Both the position numbers and the translations under genes were made by a program. Of a stretch of 64,000 nt of DNA, positions 43,257-51,612 are shown piece after piece. The notes under the pieces are model-generated. The model was not told where the DNA came from. It saw only the letters and a list, made by a program, of their open reading frames with translations, and did not search any database. Every line of letters starts with the position of its first letter. The stretch's first letter is position 1. This DNA is from Pseudarthrobacter raffinosi (GTDB lineage Bacteria; Actinomycetota; Actinomycetes; Actinomycetales; Micrococcaceae), in NCBI RefSeq assembly GCF_023913735.1, contig NZ_JAMXBH010000005.1, positions 169,108 to 233,107 on the forward strand, given 5' to 3'.

Positions 43257-44270
43257 TTAGCTGTAGAGGTCCGGCTTAGCGTTCAGCTGGACCTTGACCT
43301 TTTCGCCCGACTTCTGGGCCTCGACGCCGGCCTCGCAGCAGGCTGCGGTGGCGTAGCCGTCCCAGGCGGTGGGGCCGCCGATTTCGCCGCGGCGGGCAGC
43401 GTCCGCCCAGGCCTGGACCTCGACGTCGTACGCTGCGCCGAAGCGCTCCTCGAAGCCGGGGGTGACGTTCCCGCCCCAGCGGCCGGCGCTGCGGGTGTAG
43501 GGTCCTTTGTCCCCGCCGATGCTAACGATGCCGTCCTCGAACGAGGCCTGGGTGGCCACTTCGTAGCCGAACTTGGCGTTGACGTAGATCTCGACGTCGG
43601 CCAGGACGCCGGATTCGGTTTCGAGCAGTACGTGCTGCGGATCGTGCTGGCCGCTCGGGGCGTTGCGGGTGGCCTTGCCCAGGCGGACCTGCACGGAGGT
43701 GATTTCCTCGCCGGTGAAGAAGCGGATGGCGTCGAACTCGTGGACCACGGAGTCGTTGATCAGCATCTCGTTGGTGAAGCCGGCAGGCGTGGTGGGGTTG
43801 CGGTGCTGGTGGTGGAGCATCAGCAGCTCGCCCAGTTCGCCGTCGCGGATGACGGAGCCCAGGGCGGCGTATTCGGCGTCGAAGCGGCGCATGAAGCCCA
43901 CCTGGATGCGCTTGTGTCCCAGCGCCGTTTCGGCCTGGACAACTTTCCACGCACTTTCGGCGTCAGGGGTGAGCGGCTTTTCGCACAGGATCGGGAAGCC
44001 CTTCTCCAGTGCCTTGTACAAGATTTCCTCGTGGAGGAAGCCCGGCGTGGCGATCAGCACGGCGTTGACGTCGCCGTTGTTCAGTGCCTCGTCGGCGCTG
44101 GCCAGGGCCACGGCGCCGTCGATCCCTTCGATGGCGGCCTGCGCCCGGGAGAGGTCGACGTCGACGACGGCGGCCACTTCGGCGCCGTGGATGCGGGTGC
44201 TGAGCCGCTTGATGTGGTCGGCGCCCATGCGGCCCGCGCCGATAACGGCAACGCGGAGAGTATCAGTCAT
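43257..44270 (-). CDS. iolG: myo-Inositol 2-dehydrogenase
   Basis: 337 residues, the size of IolG. VAVIGAGRMGADHIKRL, LCEKPLTPD, MRRFDAEYAAL and the active-site block NDSVVHEFDAIRFFTGEE. It oxidises myo-inositol to scyllo-inosose with NAD+, the first catabolic step. AAAGGA precedes the ATG. It follows iolE by 28 bases in the operon iolC-aldolase-iolD-iolA-iolE-iolG. Best candidate for the main IolG among the Gfo/Idh proteins here. Confidence 0.92.
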   Translation of the reverse strand: MTDTLRVAVIGAGRMGADHIKRLSTRIHGAEVAAVVDVDLSRAQAAIEGIDGAVALASADEALNNGDVNAVLIATPGFLHEEILYKALEKGFPILCEKPLTPDAESAWKVVQAETALGHKRIQVGFMRRFDAEYAALGSVIRDGELGELLMLHHQHRNPTTPAGFTNEMLINDSVVHEFDAIRFFTGEEITSVQVRLGKATRNAPSGQHDPQHVLLETESGVLADVEIYVNAKFGYEVATQASFEDGIVSIGGDKGPYTRSAGRWGGNVTPGFEERFGAAYDVEVQAWADAARRGEIGGPTAWDGYATAACCEAGVEAQKSGEKVKVQLNAKPDLYS

Positions 44271-44298
44271 TGTTCTGTCCTTTAGGTATCAGGGGGTA

Positions 44299-45216
44299 CT
44301 AGCTGACCCTGGTGCGGGAGCCGCACGAGAGCAGGTAGTTGCGGGTGCGCTTGGCAATGGGCATCGGGACGTCGAAGGCCACTGGGTACATGTCCTGTTC
44401 CACGATGCCGAAGATCGGACGGTTGAGTCCTTCGACCGCCTCGATGACCGCACGCAGGTCCGGAAGACCGTTGGGCGGTTCGGTCATGACGCCGGCCAGG
44501 TTGGCAGCGGCCCACGTCATGTTTTCCGCATTGACCTTCTTGAGGATGTCCGGGTTGATCTGCTTCAGGTGCAGGTAGCCGATGCGGTCCGGGTAGTTCT
44601 TGATCAGCTCAAGGCTGGACGCTCCGCAGTACTCGGCGTGGCCGGTGTCCAGGCACAGATTCAGGTATTCGGGGTCCGTTGAGGCCAGCAGGGTCTCGAT
44701 GTCCTGCTGCGCGCCAACGTGCGAATCGGCGTGTGAGTGGAACTGCTGCTTCAGGCCGAAGTCCTCCAGCAGGACTTTGCCCATGCGGTTGTGGCCGGCG
44801 AAGAGGTCAGCCCACTGTTCCTGTGAGAGCTCGCCGTTCTCCACTGCCTCACCGGTGACATCGTCGCGCCACATGGCGGGAATGACCACAATGTGCTCGC
44901 CGCCCATGGCTGCCGTCAGTTCGGCCACCTTGCGGGCCGGCTCCCAGGCTTCGTCGTATTGCTTGGCGCCGCGGTGGAATGCCGTGAAGACCGTCCCTGC
45001 GGTGACCTTCAGATCGCGGGCCTTGAGCTCCTCGGCCAGCCGCGTGGGATCGTTCGGCAGGTAGCCGTAGGGGCCCAGTTCGATCCACTTGTAGCCGGAT
45101 TCGGCCACTTCGTCGAGGAACCGTTCCCACGGGGTCTGCTTGGGGTCGTCGGCGAACCAGACGCCCCAGGAGTCCGGCGCGGTGCCGATGATGAGTTTGT
45201 TCTCTTTGTCTGTCAT
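44299..45216 (-). CDS. iolE: Inosose dehydratase
   Basis: 305 residues, IolE of the TIM-barrel family: GTAPDSWGVWFADDPKQTPW at the N-terminus, WIELGPYGYLP, FHSHADSHVG, LCLDTGHAEYCG, VEQDMYPV. It dehydrates scyllo-inosose to 3D-3,5/4-trihydroxycyclohexane-1,2-dione. ATG 45214-45216 matches the family start; the ribosome site is weak (AAAAGACA), consistent with coupling to the preceding gene 49 bases upstream. Confidence 0.95.
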   Translation of the reverse strand: MTDKENKLIIGTAPDSWGVWFADDPKQTPWERFLDEVAESGYKWIELGPYGYLPNDPTRLAEELKARDLKVTAGTVFTAFHRGAKQYDEAWEPARKVAELTAAMGGEHIVVIPAMWRDDVTGEAVENGELSQEQWADLFAGHNRMGKVLLEDFGLKQQFHSHADSHVGAQQDIETLLASTDPEYLNLCLDTGHAEYCGASSLELIKNYPDRIGYLHLKQINPDILKKVNAENMTWAAANLAGVMTEPPNGLPDLRAVIEAVEGLNRPIFGIVEQDMYPVAFDVPMPIAKRTRNYLLSCGSRTRVS

Positions 45217-45265
45217 GACAGCGTTGTCTTTTCTGTGTTGTCGGGCCGGTAGGGTCGGGCGTGGG

Positions 45266-46903
45266 TCAGTCCCGCCGTCCGCGCCCTTCGGAAGCATCGT
45301 CGGCCCGTCCAGGGACGGCGTCCTCTCCTACGGCCAGCTCGTCAGGGAGTCCCTCCGCGATTCCATCGTGCCGGACTTGGTGGCTGTCGTCGGCGTGGGA
45401 GGGAAAGTTGTAGGAGGCGCCGGAGGCGTGGCTGGCTTCAGGCCAGCGTGACGTGATGACTTTGCCGCGGGTGTAGAAGGAGACGCCTTCGGGGCCGTAG
45501 ATGTGCTTGTCGCCGAAGAGTGAGGCTTTCCAGCCGCCGAACGAGTGGTAGGCGACCGGTACGGGCAGGGGCACGTTGATGCCGATCATGCCGACGGTGA
45601 CGGAGCGCTGGAATTTGCGGGCGTTGGCGCCGGAGGAGGTGAAGATGGCGGTGCCGTTGCCGTAGGGGTTGGCGTTGATCAGGGCGATGCCTGCGTCCAG
45701 GTCCTCCACCCGGACCACGACGAGGACGGGGCCGAAGATTTCCTCCGTGTAGGCGGTCATTTCGGTCTTGACGTGGTCCAGGACGGTGGGGCCGACCCAG
45801 AAGCCGTCTTCATGGCCGGGGACCACCAGGTCGCGGCCGTCCACCACCATCGCCGCTCCCGCAGCTTCGGCTTCGGTGACGATCCGGACGATGCGTTCCT
45901 TGGAGGCCGGGGTGATGACCGGGCCCATTTCGGCGTCGGGAGCGGTGCCGTTGTTGACCTTCACGGCGAGCGCGCGCTCCTCGACCTTTTTCACGATCAG
46001 GTCTGCGGCGTCCCCGACGGCGACGGCCACGGAGATGGCCATGCAGCGCTCCCCGGCGGAGCCGAACGCTGCGGCGGCGAGGTGGTCTGCCGCGTTGTCC
46101 AGGTCGGCGTCGGGCATGATGATGGCGTGGTTCTTCGCGCCGCCCAGGGCCTGGACGCGCTTGCCGTGCTTGGTGGCGGTCTCGTGGACGTACTGGGCGA
46201 TCGGGGTGGAACCCACGAAGGAGATGCCATCCACGTCAGGGTGGGTCAGGAGACCCTCGACGGTTTCCTTGTCGCCGTGCAGGACCTGGAAGACGCCGTC
46301 GGGCAGGCCGGCCTGCTTCCACAGCTTCGCCAGCAGCATCGACGCGGAGGGGTCCCGCTCGGAGGGCTTGAGGATGAAGGCATTGCCGGTGGCGATGGCC
46401 ATCGGCGCCATCCACAGCGGCACCATGACCGGGAAGTTGAACGGGGTGATGCCGGCGACGACGCCCAGGGGCTCGCGGAACGAGAAGACGTCGATGCCGG
46501 TGGAGACCTGGTCGGAGTAGTCGCCCTTGAGCAGTTGCGGGATGCCGCAGGCGAACTCGATGACCTCCAGGCCGCGGCCGATCTCGCCCTTGGCGTCGGA
46601 GAGGACCTTGCCGTGCTCGGCGGTGATCAGCTCGGCGAGCTCGCCAACATGGGACGCGACGAGCTCGCGGAACTTGAAGAGCACTGCGGTGCGCTTGGCC
46701 AGGGAGATGTCACCCCAGGAGTCGGCGGCGGCACGGGCAGCGGCAACAGTGGCATCGAGGTCCGCCCGGTTGGCCAGCCGCAGCTCGCCGGAGACGGCGC
46801 CCGTGGCCGGGTTGTAGACCGGCTGGGTGCGGGTGCCAACGCCGGCGGTCTCTGCCCCGTTGATGAAGTGGTTGATGGTGGTGGTGACGGTCGTCGTTGA
46901 CAT
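45266..46903 (-). CDS. iolA: Methylmalonate-semialdehyde dehydrogenase (CoA-acylating)
   Basis: 545 residues. The aldehyde dehydrogenase fold has the MMSDH marks: ITPFNFPVMVPLWMAPMAIA, GGAKNH in place of the usual catalytic Glu region, and catalytic Cys287 (GSAGERCMAIS). It converts malonate semialdehyde from inositol to acetyl-CoA and CO2. The start at ATG 46901-46903 has AAAGGAAG about 10 bases upstream. The protein runs about 40 residues past the usual MmsA end as an acidic, disordered-looking tail (after SRWPEASHASGASYNF), which is unusual. Confidence 0.93.
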   Translation of the reverse strand: MSTTTVTTTINHFINGAETAGVGTRTQPVYNPATGAVSGELRLANRADLDATVAAARAAADSWGDISLAKRTAVLFKFRELVASHVGELAELITAEHGKVLSDAKGEIGRGLEVIEFACGIPQLLKGDYSDQVSTGIDVFSFREPLGVVAGITPFNFPVMVPLWMAPMAIATGNAFILKPSERDPSASMLLAKLWKQAGLPDGVFQVLHGDKETVEGLLTHPDVDGISFVGSTPIAQYVHETATKHGKRVQALGGAKNHAIIMPDADLDNAADHLAAAAFGSAGERCMAISVAVAVGDAADLIVKKVEERALAVKVNNGTAPDAEMGPVITPASKERIVRIVTEAEAAGAAMVVDGRDLVVPGHEDGFWVGPTVLDHVKTEMTAYTEEIFGPVLVVVRVEDLDAGIALINANPYGNGTAIFTSSGANARKFQRSVTVGMIGINVPLPVPVAYHSFGGWKASLFGDKHIYGPEGVSFYTRGKVITSRWPEASHASGASYNFPSHADDSHQVRHDGIAEGLPDELAVGEDAVPGRADDASEGRGRRD

Positions 46904-46932
46904 GGTGTTGGACTTCCTTTGGTCTGTGGGGT

Positions 46933-48888
46933 CTAACCGAGCAGTTTGCGCTGGCGGTTCTTGTGGTCGGTATAGGTCTTGAAGGCCTGCTGCGTGGAGT
47001 CGAGGTTCGAGACCTGGGAGACGGGAACGTCCCACCAGGACTCGGAGCTGGGCGCGTCCAGCAGCGGATCGGATTCGACGTGGATCAGGATGGGCCCGCT
47101 GCGTTCAGGCGCGGCCTTGGCGTCCCGGATGGCCTGCTCGAGTTCGGCAATGACCTTCTCCCCCGGTTCGATCCGGATCACCTTCACGCCGAGGCTTTCG
47201 GCGTTCAGGGCCAGGTCCACCGGCAGGGTCTCGCCTTCGTCGAAGCTGTGCTGCTCCTCGTTCAGCGCCCGGTACTGGGTGCCGAACCGCTGCGAACCCA
47301 GCATCTCGGACAGGGATCCAATGGAGGCGTAGCCGTGGTTCTGGATCAGGACCACAATCAGCTTGATCCGTTCGGCGACGGCGGTCACCAGTTCGGTGTG
47401 CATCATCAGGTAGGAACCGTCCCCCACCATGACCACAACGTCGCGCTGCGCCCCGCCGCGCGCGGCCTCTGCCAGCGCTGCACGCTTGACGCCTAGCCCG
47501 CCGGGGATTTCGTAGCCCATGCAGGAGTACGCGTATTCCACGTGGTATCCGAAGGGGTCCCGGACGCGCCACATCTTGTGCAGGTCACCGGGCAGGGAGC
47601 CTGCGGCGCAGATGACGACGTCCGCCGCGTCCATGGCCCGGGACGTGGCGCCGATGATCTCGTTCTGGGCCGGCAGCGGGGTGAAGCGGGTGTCGAAGGC
47701 TTCATCAACGGTGGCGTCCCAGCGCTTCTTCTCCGCGGCGATCCTCGCTTCCAGGTCCGCTCCGACGCGGTAGCCACCCAGGGCCTGATTCAGCTTGACC
47801 AGGGCCTTGCGGGCATCGGCGACGATCGGCAGGGAGGTGCCGTGCTTGTACGCGTCGATGGGGGCGACGTTGATGTTGATGAACCGCACGTCCGGGTTCT
47901 GGAACGCGGTCCGGGACGCCGTGGTGAAGTCCTCGTAGCGGGTACCGATGCCGATGATCAGGTCCGCCTCGGCAGCGATGGCATTCGCCGCCGTCGTCCC
48001 TGTGGAGCCGATCGCACCGAGCGAGAACTTGTGGTCCCATGGCAGGACGCCGACGCCGGCCTGGGTGTTCCCCACAGGGATGCCCGTCAACTCAGCGAAT
48101 GCAGCGAGTTCCTCGTTGGCGTAGGCATACAGGACGCCACCGCCGGCGATGATCAGCGGGCGCTTCGCGGCACGGATGGCCTCGGCGGCGCGGCGGATGT
48201 CCTCGTCGTCGGCCTCGGGACGGCGGATGCGCCACTCGCGTTCGGCCAGGAACTCCTCAGGCACGTCGAATGCCTCTGCCTGGACATCCTGCGGCAGCGA
48301 GATGGTCACGGCACCGGTTTCGGCCGGATCCGTCAGGACACGCAGGCCGTGGTGGAACGCCGAGAACAGCTGCTCCGGGCGGGTCACCCGGTCGAAGAAC
48401 TTGGACAGCGGCCGGAACGCGTCGTTGACGGTGATGTCGTACGCGTAGGGCTGCTCGAGCTGCTGCAGGACCGGGTCCGCGGCACGGGTGGCAAAGGTGT
48501 CGCTGGGCAGCAGCAGCACGGGCAGGCGGTTGGTGGTGGCTAGTGCGGCTCCGGTGAGGAGGTTCGAGGATCCCGGACCGATGGAGGTGCTGATGGCAAA
48601 CGTCTGGCGGCGGCGGGTGTGCCGGGCGTAGCCCACGGCCTGGTGCACCTGGGCCTGCTCGTTGCGGCCCTGGTAGTACGGCATGATGGACGGGTCCGCG
48701 GCCTGGTACTGCTTCAGGGCCTGGCCGACGCCGGCAACGTTCCCGTGCCCGAAGATGCCGAACGTCCCCGGAATCAGCCGCTCCCGGTAGTCCTCGGTGC
48801 CGATGCGGTCCACCGTGTACTGCTTGGAAAGGTACTCGACGACGGCCTGGGCGACTGTCATTCTGCGTGTTGCTGTTCCTGTACTCAT
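46933..48888 (-). CDS. iolD: 3D-(3,5/4)-trihydroxycyclohexane-1,2-dione acylhydrolase
   Basis: 651 residues, ThDP enzyme of the acetolactate synthase superfamily with IolD marks: GNVAGVGQAL, activating Glu77 (GRNEQAQVHQAVGYAR), GIGTRYEDFTTASR, and PP motif VMVGDGSYLMMHTE...QNHGYASIG. It hydrolytically opens the ring to 5-deoxy-glucuronate. The start at ATG 48886-48888 has GGAG about 10 bases upstream; 7 bases separate it from the preceding aldolase gene. Confidence 0.96.
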   Translation of the reverse strand: MSTGTATRRMTVAQAVVEYLSKQYTVDRIGTEDYRERLIPGTFGIFGHGNVAGVGQALKQYQAADPSIMPYYQGRNEQAQVHQAVGYARHTRRRQTFAISTSIGPGSSNLLTGAALATTNRLPVLLLPSDTFATRAADPVLQQLEQPYAYDITVNDAFRPLSKFFDRVTRPEQLFSAFHHGLRVLTDPAETGAVTISLPQDVQAEAFDVPEEFLAEREWRIRRPEADDEDIRRAAEAIRAAKRPLIIAGGGVLYAYANEELAAFAELTGIPVGNTQAGVGVLPWDHKFSLGAIGSTGTTAANAIAAEADLIIGIGTRYEDFTTASRTAFQNPDVRFININVAPIDAYKHGTSLPIVADARKALVKLNQALGGYRVGADLEARIAAEKKRWDATVDEAFDTRFTPLPAQNEIIGATSRAMDAADVVICAAGSLPGDLHKMWRVRDPFGYHVEYAYSCMGYEIPGGLGVKRAALAEAARGGAQRDVVVMVGDGSYLMMHTELVTAVAERIKLIVVLIQNHGYASIGSLSEMLGSQRFGTQYRALNEEQHSFDEGETLPVDLALNAESLGVKVIRIEPGEKVIAELEQAIRDAKAAPERSGPILIHVESDPLLDAPSSESWWDVPVSQVSNLDSTQQAFKTYTDHKNRQRKLLG

Positions 48889-48895
48889 TGAGACG

Positions 48896-49819
48896 TTACT
48901 CCGATACTTTCGCTGATGACTGCAGCACCGGCGACTTGAGCAGCGAGGCGGCGGTGGCGACGGCGCCTGCCACATCGCCGTCGGCCGGGTACAGCAACGT
49001 CCGCCCCACGGTGAGGCCCTGGACGCCGGGCAGGGCCAGGGCGGCCTGCCAGCTGGCGAAGACCTCGTCCTGGGTGCCTTCCGGGTCCCCGCCGAGGAGC
49101 ACGGTGGGCAACGTGGTGGCCGCCATGACGCGTTCCATCTCGGCCACTACGGGCAGCTTCATCCAGGTGTAGGCGCTCGTGGAGCCCAGACCCTGGGCGA
49201 TCGCGATGGACTTGATGACCCCGTCCGGGCTGAGGTCGTTGCGGACCTTGCCGTTCTGCCAGATCGAGAGGAACGGTTCCACCATGGCGATCAGCTTGCG
49301 TGCGGCGAGGGAGTTGACGGCCCGAGCCGTGGCTTCCAGGGCGGAGGCGGTGTCCGGGTCGCCGAGGCAGATGCGGGTCAGCATCTTGCCGCCGTCGGCG
49401 CCCAGGGCTTCCAAGGCTGCGGCCGTGTGGCCGGTGAAGCGGTCATCGATTTCGTTGACGAGCCCGGCCAGGCCACCGCGGTTCATCGAGCCGAAGACCA
49501 GCTTGCCTTCGAGCGCCCCCAGCAGGAGCAGGTCGTCCATGATGTCCGGGGACGCGAGGACACCGTCGACGGCGGGATTCGCCAGGGCGATCTGCAGGCG
49601 GTCCAACAAATCGCGGCGGTCCGCCATGGCCACCGGATCGTTCCCCACGGAGAGGGCTCCGCGGGCGGGGTGGTCGGCGGCAACGATGAAGTTCTGCACA
49701 CCGTACTTCAGCCCCGGATGGCGCCGGCGGGTGGCTGCCGCGCGGGCAACGGCGTCGGGGTCTTCGAGCCGGAGGGCGCTCAGGTGCTGGTAGCGGCGGG
49801 GATCATCGTTGGCGCTCAA
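48896..49819 (-). CDS. Cgl0159-type (beta/alpha)8 aldolase-like protein of the iol operon
   Basis: 307 residues resembling the class I aldolase-like protein encoded in corynebacterial inositol clusters. Visible: YGVQNFIVAADHPARGALSV, GSMNRGGLAG, KMLTRICLGD, LIAMVEPFLS, and a possible Schiff-base lysine in YTWMKLPVV. By position it should cleave 2-deoxy-5-keto-gluconate 6-phosphate, made by IolC, to malonate semialdehyde and dihydroxyacetone phosphate (the IolJ role), since no IolJ is present. Its start overlaps the iolC stop (ATGA). Confidence 0.8.
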   Translation of the reverse strand: MSANDDPRRYQHLSALRLEDPDAVARAAATRRRHPGLKYGVQNFIVAADHPARGALSVGNDPVAMADRRDLLDRLQIALANPAVDGVLASPDIMDDLLLLGALEGKLVFGSMNRGGLAGLVNEIDDRFTGHTAAALEALGADGGKMLTRICLGDPDTASALEATARAVNSLAARKLIAMVEPFLSIWQNGKVRNDLSPDGVIKSIAIAQGLGSTSAYTWMKLPVVAEMERVMAATTLPTVLLGGDPEGTQDEVFASWQAALALPGVQGLTVGRTLLYPADGDVAGAVATAASLLKSPVLQSSAKVSE

Positions 49820-50883
49820 GACGCTGCTCCTTCGGAAACTGTGGTGTGGGACGGGCGTGAGGCGGCGGCACCGGCCAGGGCGGGTACCAGGCGGCCGCGT
49901 TCGGCCAGCAGCGAGGTGACTTCCTCCGGCGTCGGCATGGCGTCGGCGCAGGAAAGACGGGAGGCCACAATGGCGCCGGCGGCGTTGGCGTAATCGAGGA
50001 CCTGGGCCAGCGGCCAGCCGGACAGCAGTCCGTGGCAGAAGGCTCCACCAAACGAGTCGCCGGCACCAAGGCCGTTGAGGGTTTCCACCGGGACCGGCGC
50101 GGAGACAACGCGTTCGGTGCGGGTCTTTGCCATCACACCTTCCGGCCCAAGCTTGACGACGGCGATCTCGACGCCGGCGGCCAGCAGCCGGTCGGCCTGT
50201 TCGTCAGGGGTTCCTTCGCCCACGGCAACGGCGCATTCCTTGTCGTTGCCGATAGCCACCGTGACGTGCGGCAGGATCTTTGCAACCTCGGCCCGGGCTT
50301 CCTCTTCGGAAGCCCAGAACATGGGCCGGTAGTCCAGGTCCAGGATGGTGTACTGGCCTTCCTTGAGACCGGTCCGGGGACGGGCAGCATGGGCGGCCAG
50401 GTGGGCCTCGCGGCTGGGCTCCTGGCACAAACCAGTCACCGTCGACCAGAAGATCCCGGCCTCGCGGATGGCTACCAGGTCCAGCTCCGCGGCCTTGATC
50501 TGCAGGTCAGGCGCCGTGGGGAAACGCCCATAAAAGTAGAGCGGAAAATCATCCGGCGGCATAATGGCGCAGAACGTCACCGCGGTGGGCCATTCCTTCA
50601 CCGGCGTAACGAATGTATCGTCCACGTTGAACTTGCGCAGTTCACGGTGGAGGTATTTTCCGAAGGCGTCGTCGCCGGTGCGCGTGATGACGCCTGCGTT
50701 GCGGCCATGCCGCGCCGCGGCCACGGCCACATTGGACGGGGAACCTCCGAGGTACTTTCCGAAGGACGTCACGTCCTCCAGATCCACCCCGATGTCGTTC
50801 GGGTATATATCAACGCTGATGCGCCCGATCGTGAGCAGTTCGTGGGTCACGGTAATCGCGGACCTTTCTGGTTTGAGCTCCAT
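49816..50883 (-). CDS. iolC: 5-dehydro-2-deoxygluconokinase
   Basis: 355 residues, PfkB/ribokinase family: ELLTIGRISVDIYPNDIGVD and LGGSPSNVAVAAARHG at the N-terminus, and the catalytic GLGAGDSFGGAF with D276. It phosphorylates 2-deoxy-5-keto-gluconate. First gene of the eight-gene iol operon. The start is uncertain: ATG 50881-50883 has only GGGG close by; a GTG at 50848-50850 (VTHELLTIGRI) fits the family N-terminus, with AAAGG 13 bases upstream. Two copies of the inositol motif lie upstream. Confidence 0.93.
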   Translation of the reverse strand: MELKPERSAITVTHELLTIGRISVDIYPNDIGVDLEDVTSFGKYLGGSPSNVAVAAARHGRNAGVITRTGDDAFGKYLHRELRKFNVDDTFVTPVKEWPTAVTFCAIMPPDDFPLYFYGRFPTAPDLQIKAAELDLVAIREAGIFWSTVTGLCQEPSREAHLAAHAARPRTGLKEGQYTILDLDYRPMFWASEEEARAEVAKILPHVTVAIGNDKECAVAVGEGTPDEQADRLLAAGVEIAVVKLGPEGVMAKTRTERVVSAPVPVETLNGLGAGDSFGGAFCHGLLSGWPLAQVLDYANAAGAIVASRLSCADAMPTPEEVTSLLAERGRLVPALAGAAASRPSHTTVSEGAAS

Positions 50884-50967
50884 ACCCCTGTACTGCAAGA
50901 GCTAGAGCTCGGGTTCCTGGCCGGGCCCCCGTGAGCGGGGCCACAACCACTACCTTGCCCTAGAATC

Positions 50968-50999
50968 ATTGTCCTGTCAAAGGTTTGTACTGACATATT
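50968..50999 (-). promoter_or_regulatory. iolC promoter region, two inositol-regulon motifs
   Basis: ATTGTCCTGTCAAAGG (50968-50983) and TTTGTACTGACATATT (50984-50999) lie in tandem, 16 bp apart. On the minus strand the first contains TTGACA, a good -35 box for iolC. Confidence 0.7.
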
Positions 51000-51037
51000 T
51001 ACAACCTGCACAAGGCGCCGAATTGGCGCCGTCGGGA

Positions 51038-51442
51038 TCACTTCCGGGGGACGGCCAGTTCACCCGTGACGTACTGCGCCCGCCCGAAGCCGAACGACCA
51101 GTCACCGGCGGCATTCTCCACATATCCGATAAACACGTCCTCACCGGCAACATCAAGTTCCGCCAGCCGGTCGGCGATCGCCGCAAAGAGGGATTGCTTG
51201 GCGGCCTGGCTCCGACCGCCTTGCGTAAAGATCTGGATCATCACCACGTTGGGGGTGCGCTCGAAGCCGAGCCCTGCATCCTGGGCGACAATCTGGCCCT
51301 GCGGGTGCTCCGTGAGAACGTGGAAGTAGTCGCGCTCCGGGATGGCATACTCTGCGAGGATGGCATCATGTATGCCCCGGCTCAAACGCTGCAACTGTTC
51401 GGCGCTGCGCCCTTGGTTAACATCGATTCGTACCAGCGGCAT
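51038..51442 (-). CDS. Tautomerase-family protein
   Basis: 134 residues. MPLVRIDVNQGRSAEQLQRL gives the catalytic Pro1 after removal of Met, as in 4-oxalocrotonate tautomerase and MSAD-type enzymes; Arg residues that could bind a carboxylate are present. GGGAG precedes the ATG. Its promoter bears the inositol-regulon motif and the gene runs towards iolC, so it may tautomerise a keto/enol intermediate of cyclitol breakdown (inference). No inositol role for this family is established to my knowledge. Confidence 0.82.
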   Translation of the reverse strand: MPLVRIDVNQGRSAEQLQRLSRGIHDAILAEYAIPERDYFHVLTEHPQGQIVAQDAGLGFERTPNVVMIQIFTQGGRSQAAKQSLFAAIADRLAELDVAGEDVFIGYVENAAGDWSFGFGRAQYVTGELAVPRK

Positions 51443-51459
51443 TTTTCATCTCCCTGAAG

Positions 51460-51500
51460 TTTGTCCTGACATACTAACAAACTTCCGAGAGGATCGGCAA
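51460..51500 (-). promoter_or_regulatory. tautomerase promoter with inositol-regulon motif
   Basis: Minus strand: -35 TTGCCG (51495-51500), 18-bp spacer, -10 TAGTAT (51471-51476). The motif TTTGTCCTGACATA (plus strand 51460-51473) overlaps the end of the -10 box, a repressor position. Confidence 0.65.
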
Positions 51501-51550
51501 GGAAAATCCCCAGATAGCCCTTCCGCCCCGGCGAGGCCGGGAGTATGGTT

Positions 51551-51590
51551 AAACAACCAAATGGTTGATCAATGATTTAGTTGATTAATA
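51551..51590 (+). promoter_or_regulatory. AT-rich operator-like repeats before the ArsR gene
   Basis: Direct repeats GTTGATCAAT (51564-51573) and GTTGATTAAT (51580-51589), preceded by AACCAAATGGTT, in otherwise GC-rich DNA just upstream of the gene. Probably an autoregulatory site. Confidence 0.55.
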
Positions 51591-51612
51591 ATCCAGAAAG
51601 GCCTGCACCACG

